The notes beneath the pieces are model-generated. The model was not told where the DNA came from and searched no databases. It was given only the letters and a program-made list of their open reading frames with translations. Shown piece after piece: positions 1-8,965 of a stretch of 64,000 bases of DNA. Position 1 is the first letter of the stretch. Each line of letters starts with the position of its first letter. The position numbers and the translations under genes were made by a program. The stretch is from Muricauda sp. MAR_2010_75. Lineage in GTDB: Bacteria; Bacteroidota; Bacteroidia; Flavobacteriales; Flavobacteriaceae. The stretch is from positions 2,689,501 through 2,753,500 of the forward strand of contig NZ_JQNJ01000001.1 in the NCBI RefSeq assembly GCF_000745185.1, written 5' to 3'.

Positions 1-437
1 ATATATCGGATGGCAAACCAAGAATCATCGACTTTTATCTTGAAAGGGATGTGGTTACCGGTGGATTTGGGGACGATTTGGCTAAATTGCTCCAATTGAG
101 TACCATCTATTTCGATTTGAACAAGTACAACATACGCCCAGATGCAGAAATAGAAATTCAGAAAGTGATTGTGGCGATGGAAAAATACCCCAGCCTAAAA
201 ATAAAGGTAAACTCCCATACAGATAGCCGTGGTGTTGATGCTTACAACCTTTGGTTGTCTCAAATGCGGGCAGAATCTACTGTCAATTATATGATTTCCA
301 AAGGAATTTCTCCAGATAGACTTCAAGGAGAAGGATTTGGTGAAACTAGATTGGTCAACGAATGTCTCAATGGTGTACGCTGCTCAGAGGAAGAACATCA
401 GTTGAACCGCAGATCTGAGTTTATCATATTTGAATAA
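1..437 (+). CDS. OmpA-family outer-membrane protein, C-terminal part (5' end outside window)
   Basis: The frame is open from the window edge, so this is the 3' end of a longer gene; the GTG at 51 is only an internal codon. About 140 residues are visible. They form an OmpA C-terminal peptidoglycan-binding domain: IYFDLNKYNIRPDA at the start, NSHTDSRGVDAYN (the conserved HTD..G..YN), LSQMRAESTVNYM, then GEGFGETRL and a final NRRSEFIIFE matching the family's NRR(V/S)E ending. In Flavobacteriia such proteins often carry TPR or PD40 repeats ahead of this domain and sit beside PorP/SprF genes. One lies 10.5 kb downstream here. The protein probably anchors the outer membrane or a T9SS component to peptidoglycan. 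The upstream domains cannot be judged. Confidence 0.9.
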   Translation, partial: ISDGKPRIIDFYLERDVVTGGFGDDLAKLLQLSTIYFDLNKYNIRPDAEIEIQKVIVAMEKYPSLKIKVNSHTDSRGVDAYNLWLSQMRAESTVNYMISKGISPDRLQGEGFGETRLVNECLNGVRCSEEEHQLNRRSEFIIFE

Positions 438-578
438 AAAAAGTACTCTAGCCCAACATAAATCTAAAAATGAGACTTTTAGAGCCAAGTAGCCCTCAGA
501 TATAATGGCTTCGGCTATTTGTTTCCACACTTTTTATTTTTTCAAAAGAGATTTCAGAGCAAATATTCTGTCTACCAC

Positions 579-713
579 TTAGTTATATCCTTTTACAATC
601 TTCAGGTTAAAATCAGGGTCAATGCTTATGATATTTAATTGACCATATTCAGGGTTCTCTGTTTTTAGGAAAACTGTAGTCTTTTTCGTATAAAATGAAT
701 TTCTTACAGCCAT
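579..713 (-). pseudogene. Possible small gene or gene fragment, 44 codons
   Basis: Read on the minus strand, ATG at 713 opens a 44-residue frame ending at a TAA (579-581). The peptide looks protein-like: it starts MAVRNSFYTKKTT and ends IDPDFNLKIVKGYN, with mixed charged and beta-type residues rather than low-complexity sequence. I do not recognise it. It has no signal peptide and no clear promoter. It may be the tail of a decayed secreted-protein gene or chance coding. Confidence 0.2.
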
Positions 714-829
714 TGCCGTTACTGGTCTTATCGACCAATGGTCTTAAAAAAATGGTAAAAATTTATGGGCAAGACCTCAAAATAATGGGGCTATACAGTA
801 GGATTTAGGGTATACACAACAAATATTTC

Positions 830-856
830 TTGCCCCTATAAGTAAAGGTAATTTTG
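830..856 (+). promoter_or_regulatory. Bacteroidota-type promoter for the giant repeat gene
   Basis: TTG at 830-832 and TAATTTTG at 849-856 match the -33 TTG and -7 TAnnTTTG consensus with 16 nt between them. The predicted start lies about 105 nt before the ATG at 969, giving a long leader. Confidence 0.5.
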
Positions 857-968
857 TATGGTGCTATAAAATTCGAAGTGTGCAATAAACAAAAATCACA
901 CGGAAAAACTAAGCAATAAAGATTACAAAAAACACATCAAGTACGATCCTCAACAAATAATTAACCCC

Positions 969-3900
969 ATGAAAAAGAGCGTAATAGCCCTAATCCTACT
1001 TCTCTCTTCAGGAATAGCCTTTTCACAGACCACAGTTACTTTACAAGACCAATGCAATTGTGAAGTCTTAAAAGGCACCGCTGTTTCCAGCCCAGGTGCC
1101 AATACCCCAAATGGTGTGGATATGGGAGATATCTATGTCAATACCAATACGGGTACCATATACTTTTGGGATGGAGATTCTTGGGAGTTAACTTCTGCAG
1201 ATGACCAACAATTGACAGGATTCACTTTTGACGGAGCAACAAATACGTTGGCATTGACATTGGAAAATGGGGGGAGTGTAAATGTTGATCTTAGTAGCCT
1301 GAGTGATGCCCTTACGGATACCAATACCACAATCACATCTTTTGGAATAGATGCAACAAATACCAATCTTGTAATTACAGATTCGGATACCAATACCTAT
1401 GCAGTGGCTTTAGCTGATCTTGCCGCGTTGATTGATACGGATACTACTTTAACCGATGCCCAAGTGGCCACTGCTGTGAACAACGAGTTCCCGAATTTGG
1501 ACACTGACGCTACCGATGATTTCTCGGGTGATTTCAACGACCTGACCAATTTGCCGGCCAACCTTGACACTGACAGCACCGATGATTTTGATGGTGAATG
1601 GTCCTCACTGAACAACGTCCCGGCCGGTTTTGCGGACAATATCGACAACGATACCCAACTCACCGACGCTCAGGTGGCCACTGCCGTGAACAACGAGTTC
1701 CCGAATTTGGACACTGACGCTACGGACGACTTTTCGGGTGATTTCAACGATTTGGCCAATCTACCGGCCAACCTTGATACCGATTCAACGGACGATTTCG
1801 ATGGTGAATGGTCCTCACTGGCCAACGTCCCTGCCGGTTTTGCGGACAACATTGACAACGATACACAACTCACCGATGCCCAAGTGGCCACGGCGGTGAA
1901 CAACGAGTTCCCGAACCTGGACACCGACAGCACCGACGATTTTGATGGCGAATGGTCCTCATTGGCCAACGTCCCTGCTGGTTTTGCCGACAACGTTGAC
2001 AATGTCGACGATGCGGACAGCGACCCTGCGAACGAGCTCCAGGCGATCACCTCCACCGATGGTACGGTCACGGTGACCCCCAACGGCAACGATTTTGACC
2101 TGTCCGGTTTCAGCGGTGATTTTGGTGACCTAACAAATGTGCCCGCCAACCTTGACACCGATTCAACGGACGATTTCGATGGTGAATGGTCCTCACTGGC
2201 CAACGTCCCAGCGGGATTTGCTGATGACATCGACAATGTTGACGATGCGGACAGCGACCCTGCGAACGAGCTCCAGGCGATCACCTCCATCGATGGTACG
2301 GTCACGATCACCCCCAACGGCAACGATTTTGACCTGTCCGGTTTCAGCGGTGATTTTGGTGACCTTTCCAATTTGCCCGCCAACCTTGACACCGATTCAA
2401 CGGACGATTTCGATGGGGAGTGGTCCTCATTGGCCAACGTCCCGGCCGGTTTTGCGGACAACATTGACAACGATACCCAACTCACCGATGCCCAGGTGGC
2501 CACTGCCGTGAACAACGAGTTCCCGAACCTGGACACGGACGCCACCGATGATTTCTCGGGTGATTTCAATGATCTCACCAATCTGCCAGCCAACCTTGAT
2601 ACGGATTCAACGGACGATTTCGATGGTGAATGGTCCTCACTGGCCAACGTCCCAGCGGGATTTGCTGATGACATCGACAATGTTGACGATGCGGACAGCG
2701 ACCCTGCGAACGAGCTCCAGGCGATCACCTCCACCGATGGTACGGTCACGGTGACCCCCAACGGCAACGATTTTGACCTGTCCGGTTTCAGTGGGGATTT
2801 TGCTGACCTAACAAATGTGCCCGCCAACCTTGACACCGATTCAACGGACGATTTCGATGGCGAGTGGTCCTCACTGGCCAACGTCCCTGCCGGCTTTGCC
2901 GACAACGTTGACAACGTTGACGATGCGGATGCCATTGTAGGGAACGAGTACAACACGGGCAGCTCCATTACCGATGGTGTTATCGGAATAACCGATGGTG
3001 GCGGTACGGAACAAATAGATTTGATAAGCTCGGATGCCAATAACGATATCAGTTTTGGAACTGATGGGGCACTCTATTTGAATGTGGCCTCGGTCACCAT
3101 AGCCGAGACAATCACAAATTTAGTGGATAACAATGATGGCACTGTTACCTATACCAATGAGAATGGTGCACCACAGACCGTCAACAAATCTTCTATTACG
3201 GACAATCTGGATGGCACCTATACCTTTGACAATGGGAACGGCTCGCCGGTTACTTTTATCGGTACGGACAACGATACCCAGCTCACCGATGCCCAGGTGG
3301 CCACTGCTGTGAACAACGAGTTCCCGAACCTGGACACGGACGCAACGGACGACTTTTCGGGTGATTTCAATGATCTCACCAATCTGCCCGCCAACCTTGA
3401 CACCGATTCAACGGACGATTTTGATGGCGAGTGGTCCTCACTGGCCAACGTCCCTGCCGGCTTTGCCGACAACGTTGACAACGATACACAACTCACCGAT
3501 GCCCAAGTGGCCACTGCTGTGAACAACGAGTTCCCGAACCTGGACACTGACGCTACCGATGATTTCTCGGGTGATTTCAATGATCTCACCAATCTGCCAG
3601 CCAACCTTGATACGGATTCAACGGACGATTTCGATGGGGAGTGGTCCTCACTGGCCAACGTCCCAGCGGGATTTGCTGATGACATCGACAATGTTGACGA
3701 TGCGGACAGCGACCCTGCGAACGAGCTTCAGGCGATCACCTCCACCGATGGTACGGTCACGGTGACCCCCAACGGCAACGATTTTGACCTGTCCGGTTTC
3801 AGCGGTGATTTTGGTGACCTAACAAATGTACCCGCCAACCTTGATACCGACTCCACCGATGATTTCGATGGCGAGTGGTCCTCATTGGCCAACGTCCCGG

Positions 3901-6900
3901 CCGGTTTTGCGGACAATATCGACAACGATACCCAACTCACCGACGCTCAGGTGGCCACTGCTGTGAACAACGAGTTCCCGAATTTGGACACTGACGCTAC
4001 GGACGACTTTTCGGGTGATTTCAATGATCTCACCAATCTGCCCGCCAACCTTGATACCGATTCAACGGACGATTTCGATGGTGAATGGTCCTCACTGGCC
4101 AACGTCCCTGCCGGTTTTGCGGACAACATCGACAACGATACCCAACTCACCGACGCTCAGGTGGCCACAGCGGTGAACAACGAGTTCCCGAACTTGGACA
4201 CTGACGCAACGGATGATTTCTCGGGCGACTTCAACGACTTGACCAATTTGCCGGCCAACCTTGACACCGACAGCACCGATGATTTCGATGGCGAGTGGTC
4301 CTCACTGGCCAACGTCCCAGCGGGATTTGCCGACAATGTGGACAATGTCGACGATGCGGACAGCGACCCTGCGAACGAGCTCCAGGCGATCACCTCCACC
4401 GATGGTACGGTCACGGTGACCCCCAACGGCAACGATTTTGACCTGTCCGGTTTCAGTGGGGATTTTGCTGACCTAACAAATGTGCCCGCCAACCTTGACA
4501 CCGATTCAACGGACGATTTCGATGGCGAGTGGTCCTCACTGGCCAACGTCCCTGCCGGCTTTGCCGACAACGTTGACAACGTTGACGATGCGGATGCCAT
4601 TGTAGGGAACGAGTACAACACGGGCAGCTCCATTACCGATGGTGTTATCGGAATAACCGATGGTGGCGGTACGGAACAAATAGATTTGATAAGCTCGGAT
4701 GCCAATAACGATATCAGTTTTGGAACTGATGGGGCACTCTATTTGAATGTGGCCTCGGTCACCATAGCCGAGACAATCACAAATTTAGTGGATAACAATG
4801 ATGGCACTGTTACCTATACCAATGAGAATGGTGCACCACAGACCGTCAACAAATCTTCTATTACGGACAATCTGGATGGCACCTATACCTTTGACAATGG
4901 GAACGGCTCGCCGGTTACTTTTATCGGTACGGACAACGATACCCAACTCACCGATGCCCAGGTGGCCACTGCTGTGAACAACGAGTTCCCGAACCTGGAC
5001 ACTAACAGCACCGATGATTTTGATGGTGAATGGTCCTCATTGGCCAACGTCCCCGCCGGCTTTGCCGACAACATCGACAACGATACACAGTTGACCGATG
5101 CCCAGGTGGCCACAGCGGTGAACAACGAGTTCCCGAACTTGGACACTGACGCAACGGATGATTTCTCGGGCGACTTCAACGACTTGACCAATTTGCCGGC
5201 CAACCTTGACACCGACAGCACCGATGATTTCGATGGGGAGTGGTCCTCACTGGCCAACGTCCCTGCCGGTTTTGCGGATAACATTGACAACGATACCCAA
5301 CTCACCGATGCCCAGGTGGCCACTGCCGTGAACAATGAGTTCCCGAATTTGGACACCGACGTTACGGACGACTTTTCGGGCGATTTCAACGACCTGACCA
5401 ATTTACCGGCCAACCTTGACACCGACTCAACGGACGATTTCGATGGCGAATGGTCCTCACTGGCCAATGTCCCTGCCGGTTTTTCGGACAACGTTGACAA
5501 TGTCGACGATGCGGACAACGACCCTGCGAACGAGCTTCAGGCGATCACCTCCACGGATGGTACGGTCACGGTGACCCCCAACGGCAACGATTTTGACCTG
5601 TCCGGTTTCAGTGGTGATTTTGGTGACCTGACCAATTTGCCGGCCAACCTTGACACCGACAGCACCGATGATTTTGATGGGGAGTGGTCCTCACTGGCCA
5701 ACGTCCCTGCCGGCTTTGCCGATAACGTTGACAATGTCGATGATGCGGACAGCGACCCTGCGAACGAGCTTCAGGCGATCACCTCCACCGATGGTACGGT
5801 CACGGTGACCCCCAACGGCAACGATTTTGACCTGTCGGGTTTCAGTGGGGATTTTGGAGACCTTTCCAATGTGCCCGCCAACCTTGATACCGATTCAACG
5901 GACGATTTCGATGGGGAGTGGTCCTCACTGGCCAACGTCCCTGCCGGTTTTGCGGATAACATCGACAACGATACCCAGCTGACCGATGCCCAAGTGGCCA
6001 CGGCGGTGAACAACGAGTTCCCGAATTTGGACACCGACGTTACGGACGACTTTTCGGGCGATTTCAACGACCTGACCAATTTACCGGCCAACCTTGACAC
6101 CGACTCAACGGACGATTTCGATGGCGAATGGTCCTCACTGGCCAATGTCCCTGCCGGTTTTTCGGACAACGTTGACAATGTCGACGATGCGGACAACGAC
6201 CCTGCGAACGAGCTTCAGGCGATCACCTCCACGGATGGTACGGTCACGGTGACCCCCAACGGCAACGATTTTGACCTGTCCGGTTTCAGTGGTGATTTTG
6301 GTGACCTGACCAATTTGCCGGCCAACCTTGACACCGACAGCACCGATGATTTTGATGGGGAGTGGTCCTCACTGGCCAACGTCCCTGCCGGCTTTGCCGA
6401 TAACGTTGACAATGTCGATGATGCGGACAGCGACCCTGCGAACGAGCTTCAGGCGATCACCTCCACCGATGGTACGGTCACGGTGACCCCCAACGGCAAC
6501 GATTTTGACCTGTCGGGTTTCAGTGGGGATTTTGGAGACCTTTCCAATGTGCCCGCCAACCTTGATACCGATTCAACGGACGATTTCGATGGGGAGTGGT
6601 CCTCACTGGCCAACGTCCCTGCCGGTTTTGCGGATAACATCGACAACGATACCCAGCTGACCGATGCCCAAGTGGCCACGGCGGTGAACAACGAGTTCCC
6701 GAATTTGGACACCGACGTTACGGACGACTTTTCGGGCGACTTCAACGACCTTTCCAATTTGCCCGCCAACCTTGATACGGACAGCACAGATGATTTCGAT
6801 GGGGAATGGTCCTCACTGGCCAACGTTCCTGCGGGATTTGCTGATGACATCGACAATGTTGACGATGCGGACAGCGACCCTGCGAACGAGCTCCAGGCGA

Positions 6901-8942
6901 TCACCTCCACGGATGGTACGGTCACGGTGACCCCAAACGGCAACGATTTTGACCTGTCCGGTTTCAGTGGCGATTTTGCTGACCTAACAAATGTGCCCGC
7001 CAACCTTGATACCGACTCCACCGATGATTTTGATGGCGAGTGGTCCTCACTGGCCAACGTCCCTGCCGGTTTTGCGGACAACATTGACAACGATACCCAA
7101 CTCACCGATGCCCAGGTGGCCACTGCCGTGAACAACGAGTTCCCGAATTTGGACACCGACGTTACGGACGACTTTTCGGGCGACTTCAACGACCTTTCCA
7201 ATTTGCCCGCCAACCTTGATACGGACAGCACAGATGATTTCGATGGGGAATGGTCCTCACTGGCCAACGTTCCTGCGGGATTTGCTGATGACATCGACAA
7301 TGTTGACGATGCGGACAGCGACCCTGCGAACGAGCTCCAGGCGATCACCTCCACCGATGGTACGGTCACGGTGACCCCCAACGGCAACGATTTTGACCTG
7401 TCCGGTTTCAGTGGTGATTTTGGTGACCTAACAAATGTACCCGCCAACCTTGATACCGATTCAACGGACGATTTCGATGGGGAGTGGTCCTCACTGGCCA
7501 ACGTCCCTGCCGGTTTTGCGGACAACATCGACAACGATACCCAACTCACCGATGCCCAGGTGGCCACTGCCGTGAACAACGAGTTCCCGAACCTGGACAC
7601 GGACGCTACCGATGATTTCTCGGGTGATTTTGGTGACCTTTCCAATGTGCCCGCCAATCTTGATACCGATTCAACCGATGATTTCGATGGGGAATGGTCC
7701 TCACTGAACAACGTCCCTGCCGGTTTTGCGGACAACATTGACAACGATACCCAACTCACCGATGCCCAGGTGGCCACTGCCGTGAACAACGAGTTCCCGA
7801 ACCTGGACACGGACGCCACCGATGATTTCTCGGGTGATTTCAATGATCTCGCCAATCTGCCAGCCAACCTTGATACGGATTCAACGGACGATTTCGATGG
7901 GGAGTGGTCCTCACTGGCCAACGTCCCAGCGGGATTTGCCGACAATGTGGACAATGTCGACGATGCGGACAGCGACCCTGCGAACGAGCTCCAGGCGATC
8001 ACCTCCACCGATGGTACGGTCACGGTGACCCCCAACGGCAACGATTTTGACCTGTCCGGTTTCAGCGGTGATTTTGGTGACCTTTCCAATGTGCCCGCCA
8101 ACCTTGATACCGATTCAACGGACGATTTCGATGGGGAGTGGTCCTCACTGGCCAACGTCCCTGCCGGTTTTGCGGATAACATCGACAACGATACCCAGCT
8201 GACCGATGCCCAAGTGGCCACGGCGGTGAACAATGAGTTCCCGAATTTGGACACCGACGTTACGGACGACTTTTCGGGCGATTTCAACGACCTGACCAAT
8301 TTACCGGCCAACCTTGACACCGACTCCACCGATGATTTTGATGGGGAATGGTCCTCACTGGCCAACGTCCCAGCGGGATTTGCCGACAATGTGGACAACG
8401 TTGACGATGCGGATGCCATTGTAGGGAACGAGTACAACACCAATTTTACGGTTACCGGAGGTAATCTACGAATAACAGATGGGGGAGGTGATCTTGATGT
8501 GCCCTTGAGTTCAATAGATACAGATGATCAAACTGCATCCGAAGTAAATTCAGACAGCCCTGTGGATGTTGACGGTGATGGTAATACAGAAGCTACAGTG
8601 GAAGATGTGATTCAGGATATAGCACCGATTACTTCCAAAGCAGCAAGAATATTTTACCCACCTTCCATAGCCATTGATGCTTCTACCAATGGTATAGGAC
8701 GAACAGTGGATTTATATGCTCAATATGTGGCTCAGTATGGTACTCCTTCGGTTGCAAGTGCTGGTGCACCAGCAGCTATTCCAACGTATGCTGCAACTGA
8801 TCTTTATTATTACATAACCTATGCAGACCCCACAGTTTTTGCGAATATGAGCATTGATGCCAATGGCGAACTGACCTATGATATTATTGGACAGCCTGGA
8901 GATTACAATGCATTGATCAATGTTGTGTTTGTAGTAAAATAA
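969..8942 (+). CDS. Giant acidic tandem-repeat secreted protein (putative surface adhesin)
   Basis: 2657 residues with a clear signal peptide (MKKSVIALILLLSSGIAFSQ). Residues about 20-155 are a non-repeated head. Residues about 155-2490 are built of two interleaved modules: a 70-residue unit starting DTQLTDAQVATAV (17 copies of that motif) and a 78-residue unit starting VDDADSDPANELQAITS (12 copies). Both end in the shared block DTDSTDDFDGEWSSL..VPAGF. A third, about 115-residue segment (VGNEYNTGSSITDG...) occurs twice. The consensus 70- and 78-residue modules have about 17-18 Asp/Glu and no Lys, Arg or Cys. The last about 170 residues are unique and end YNALINVVFVVK; I see no standard T9SS sorting domain there. 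The T9SS-type protein and PorP/SprF downstream suggest a SprB-like surface adhesin or filament. The repeats also resemble phage tail-fibre or trimeric-adhesin stalks. The function is inferred from context. Confidence 0.85.
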   Translation: MKKSVIALILLLSSGIAFSQTTVTLQDQCNCEVLKGTAVSSPGANTPNGVDMGDIYVNTNTGTIYFWDGDSWELTSADDQQLTGFTFDGATNTLALTLENGGSVNVDLSSLSDALTDTNTTITSFGIDATNTNLVITDSDTNTYAVALADLAALIDTDTTLTDAQVATAVNNEFPNLDTDATDDFSGDFNDLTNLPANLDTDSTDDFDGEWSSLNNVPAGFADNIDNDTQLTDAQVATAVNNEFPNLDTDATDDFSGDFNDLANLPANLDTDSTDDFDGEWSSLANVPAGFADNIDNDTQLTDAQVATAVNNEFPNLDTDSTDDFDGEWSSLANVPAGFADNVDNVDDADSDPANELQAITSTDGTVTVTPNGNDFDLSGFSGDFGDLTNVPANLDTDSTDDFDGEWSSLANVPAGFADDIDNVDDADSDPANELQAITSIDGTVTITPNGNDFDLSGFSGDFGDLSNLPANLDTDSTDDFDGEWSSLANVPAGFADNIDNDTQLTDAQVATAVNNEFPNLDTDATDDFSGDFNDLTNLPANLDTDSTDDFDGEWSSLANVPAGFADDIDNVDDADSDPANELQAITSTDGTVTVTPNGNDFDLSGFSGDFADLTNVPANLDTDSTDDFDGEWSSLANVPAGFADNVDNVDDADAIVGNEYNTGSSITDGVIGITDGGGTEQIDLISSDANNDISFGTDGALYLNVASVTIAETITNLVDNNDGTVTYTNENGAPQTVNKSSITDNLDGTYTFDNGNGSPVTFIGTDNDTQLTDAQVATAVNNEFPNLDTDATDDFSGDFNDLTNLPANLDTDSTDDFDGEWSSLANVPAGFADNVDNDTQLTDAQVATAVNNEFPNLDTDATDDFSGDFNDLTNLPANLDTDSTDDFDGEWSSLANVPAGFADDIDNVDDADSDPANELQAITSTDGTVTVTPNGNDFDLSGFSGDFGDLTNVPANLDTDSTDDFDGEWSSLANVPAGFADNIDNDTQLTDAQVATAVNNEFPNLDTDATDDFSGDFNDLTNLPANLDTDSTDDFDGEWSSLANVPAGFADNIDNDTQLTDAQVATAVNNEFPNLDTDATDDFSGDFNDLTNLPANLDTDSTDDFDGEWSSLANVPAGFADNVDNVDDADSDPANELQAITSTDGTVTVTPNGNDFDLSGFSGDFADLTNVPANLDTDSTDDFDGEWSSLANVPAGFADNVDNVDDADAIVGNEYNTGSSITDGVIGITDGGGTEQIDLISSDANNDISFGTDGALYLNVASVTIAETITNLVDNNDGTVTYTNENGAPQTVNKSSITDNLDGTYTFDNGNGSPVTFIGTDNDTQLTDAQVATAVNNEFPNLDTNSTDDFDGEWSSLANVPAGFADNIDNDTQLTDAQVATAVNNEFPNLDTDATDDFSGDFNDLTNLPANLDTDSTDDFDGEWSSLANVPAGFADNIDNDTQLTDAQVATAVNNEFPNLDTDVTDDFSGDFNDLTNLPANLDTDSTDDFDGEWSSLANVPAGFSDNVDNVDDADNDPANELQAITSTDGTVTVTPNGNDFDLSGFSGDFGDLTNLPANLDTDSTDDFDGEWSSLANVPAGFADNVDNVDDADSDPANELQAITSTDGTVTVTPNGNDFDLSGFSGDFGDLSNVPANLDTDSTDDFDGEWSSLANVPAGFADNIDNDTQLTDAQVATAVNNEFPNLDTDVTDDFSGDFNDLTNLPANLDTDSTDDFDGEWSSLANVPAGFSDNVDNVDDADNDPANELQAITSTDGTVTVTPNGNDFDLSGFSGDFGDLTNLPANLDTDSTDDFDGEWSSLANVPAGFADNVDNVDDADSDPANELQAITSTDGTVTVTPNGNDFDLSGFSGDFGDLSNVPANLDTDSTDDFDGEWSSLANVPAGFADNIDNDTQLTDAQVATAVNNEFPNLDTDVTDDFSGDFNDLSNLPANLDTDSTDDFDGEWSSLANVPAGFADDIDNVDDADSDPANELQAITSTDGTVTVTPNGNDFDLSGFSGDFADLTNVPANLDTDSTDDFDGEWSSLANVPAGFADNIDNDTQLTDAQVATAVNNEFPNLDTDVTDDFSGDFNDLSNLPANLDTDSTDDFDGEWSSLANVPAGFADDIDNVDDADSDPANELQAITSTDGTVTVTPNGNDFDLSGFSGDFGDLTNVPANLDTDSTDDFDGEWSSLANVPAGFADNIDNDTQLTDAQVATAVNNEFPNLDTDATDDFSGDFGDLSNVPANLDTDSTDDFDGEWSSLNNVPAGFADNIDNDTQLTDAQVATAVNNEFPNLDTDATDDFSGDFNDLANLPANLDTDSTDDFDGEWSSLANVPAGFADNVDNVDDADSDPANELQAITSTDGTVTVTPNGNDFDLSGFSGDFGDLSNVPANLDTDSTDDFDGEWSSLANVPAGFADNIDNDTQLTDAQVATAVNNEFPNLDTDVTDDFSGDFNDLTNLPANLDTDSTDDFDGEWSSLANVPAGFADNVDNVDDADAIVGNEYNTNFTVTGGNLRITDGGGDLDVPLSSIDTDDQTASEVNSDSPVDVDGDGNTEATVEDVIQDIAPITSKAARIFYPPSIAIDASTNGIGRTVDLYAQYVAQYGTPSVASAGAPAAIPTYAATDLYYYITYADPTVFANMSIDANGELTYDIIGQPGDYNALINVVFVVK
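2685..3280 (+). repeat. Dispersed exact copy 1 (596 bp; partner 4350-4945)
   Basis: Read base by base, 2685-3280 equals 4350-4945 (offset 1665 bp, a multiple of three). The copies diverge just outside at 2684 against 4349 and at 3281 against 4946. The block spans the end of one 78-residue module plus the rare 115-residue segment. Confidence 0.9.
4350..4945 (+). repeat. Dispersed exact copy 2 (596 bp; partner 2685-3280)
   Basis: Second copy of the 596-bp block. Exact identity, including at synonymous positions, points to recent duplication or gene conversion rather than selection on the protein. Confidence 0.9.
5337..6739 (+). repeat. Exact tandem duplication, 678-bp period
   Basis: 5337-6061 is identical to 6015-6739 by direct reading (725 bp at an offset of 678 bp, or 226 codons, equal to one 70- and two 78-residue modules). 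The first mismatches are at 5336/6014 and 6062/6740. This is a very recent tandem duplication of a three-module block. Confidence 0.9.
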
Positions 8943-8965
8943 GAATGATATAAAGACTAATCAAT

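Larger units (their letters stand above)
438..968. other. 531-bp intergenic region before the giant repeat gene
   Basis: No full-length gene is visible. It holds a promoter-like pair near 830-856 for the downstream gene and a 44-codon minus-strand open frame at 579-713, both listed separately. The remainder is AT-rich with no convincing terminator for the OmpA gene. Confidence 0.5.
1435..8440 (+). repeat. In-frame tandem repeat array, 210-bp and 234-bp units
   Basis: The period is 210 bp where 70-residue modules adjoin (for example 1651 to 1861) and 234 bp for 78-residue modules (for example 2043 to 2277 and 5540 to 5774). Copies differ mainly at synonymous sites, but some blocks are exact. 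The array is visibly more GC-rich than its flanks. All units are multiples of three, so gain or loss of units keeps the frame. The array is likely to be length-variable and prone to assembly collapse. Confidence 0.95.

Noticed and set aside
1435..8440. CRISPR-like array
   Set aside because: Repeats are coding, in frame, 210-234 bp and contiguous without unique spacers. No cas genes are near.
1670..8443. Long minus-strand open frames across the repeat gene (up to 664 codons)
   Set aside because: They are the antisense shadow of one repeat frame. They lack start signals and a protein-like composition, and the module periodicity of the plus strand explains their length.
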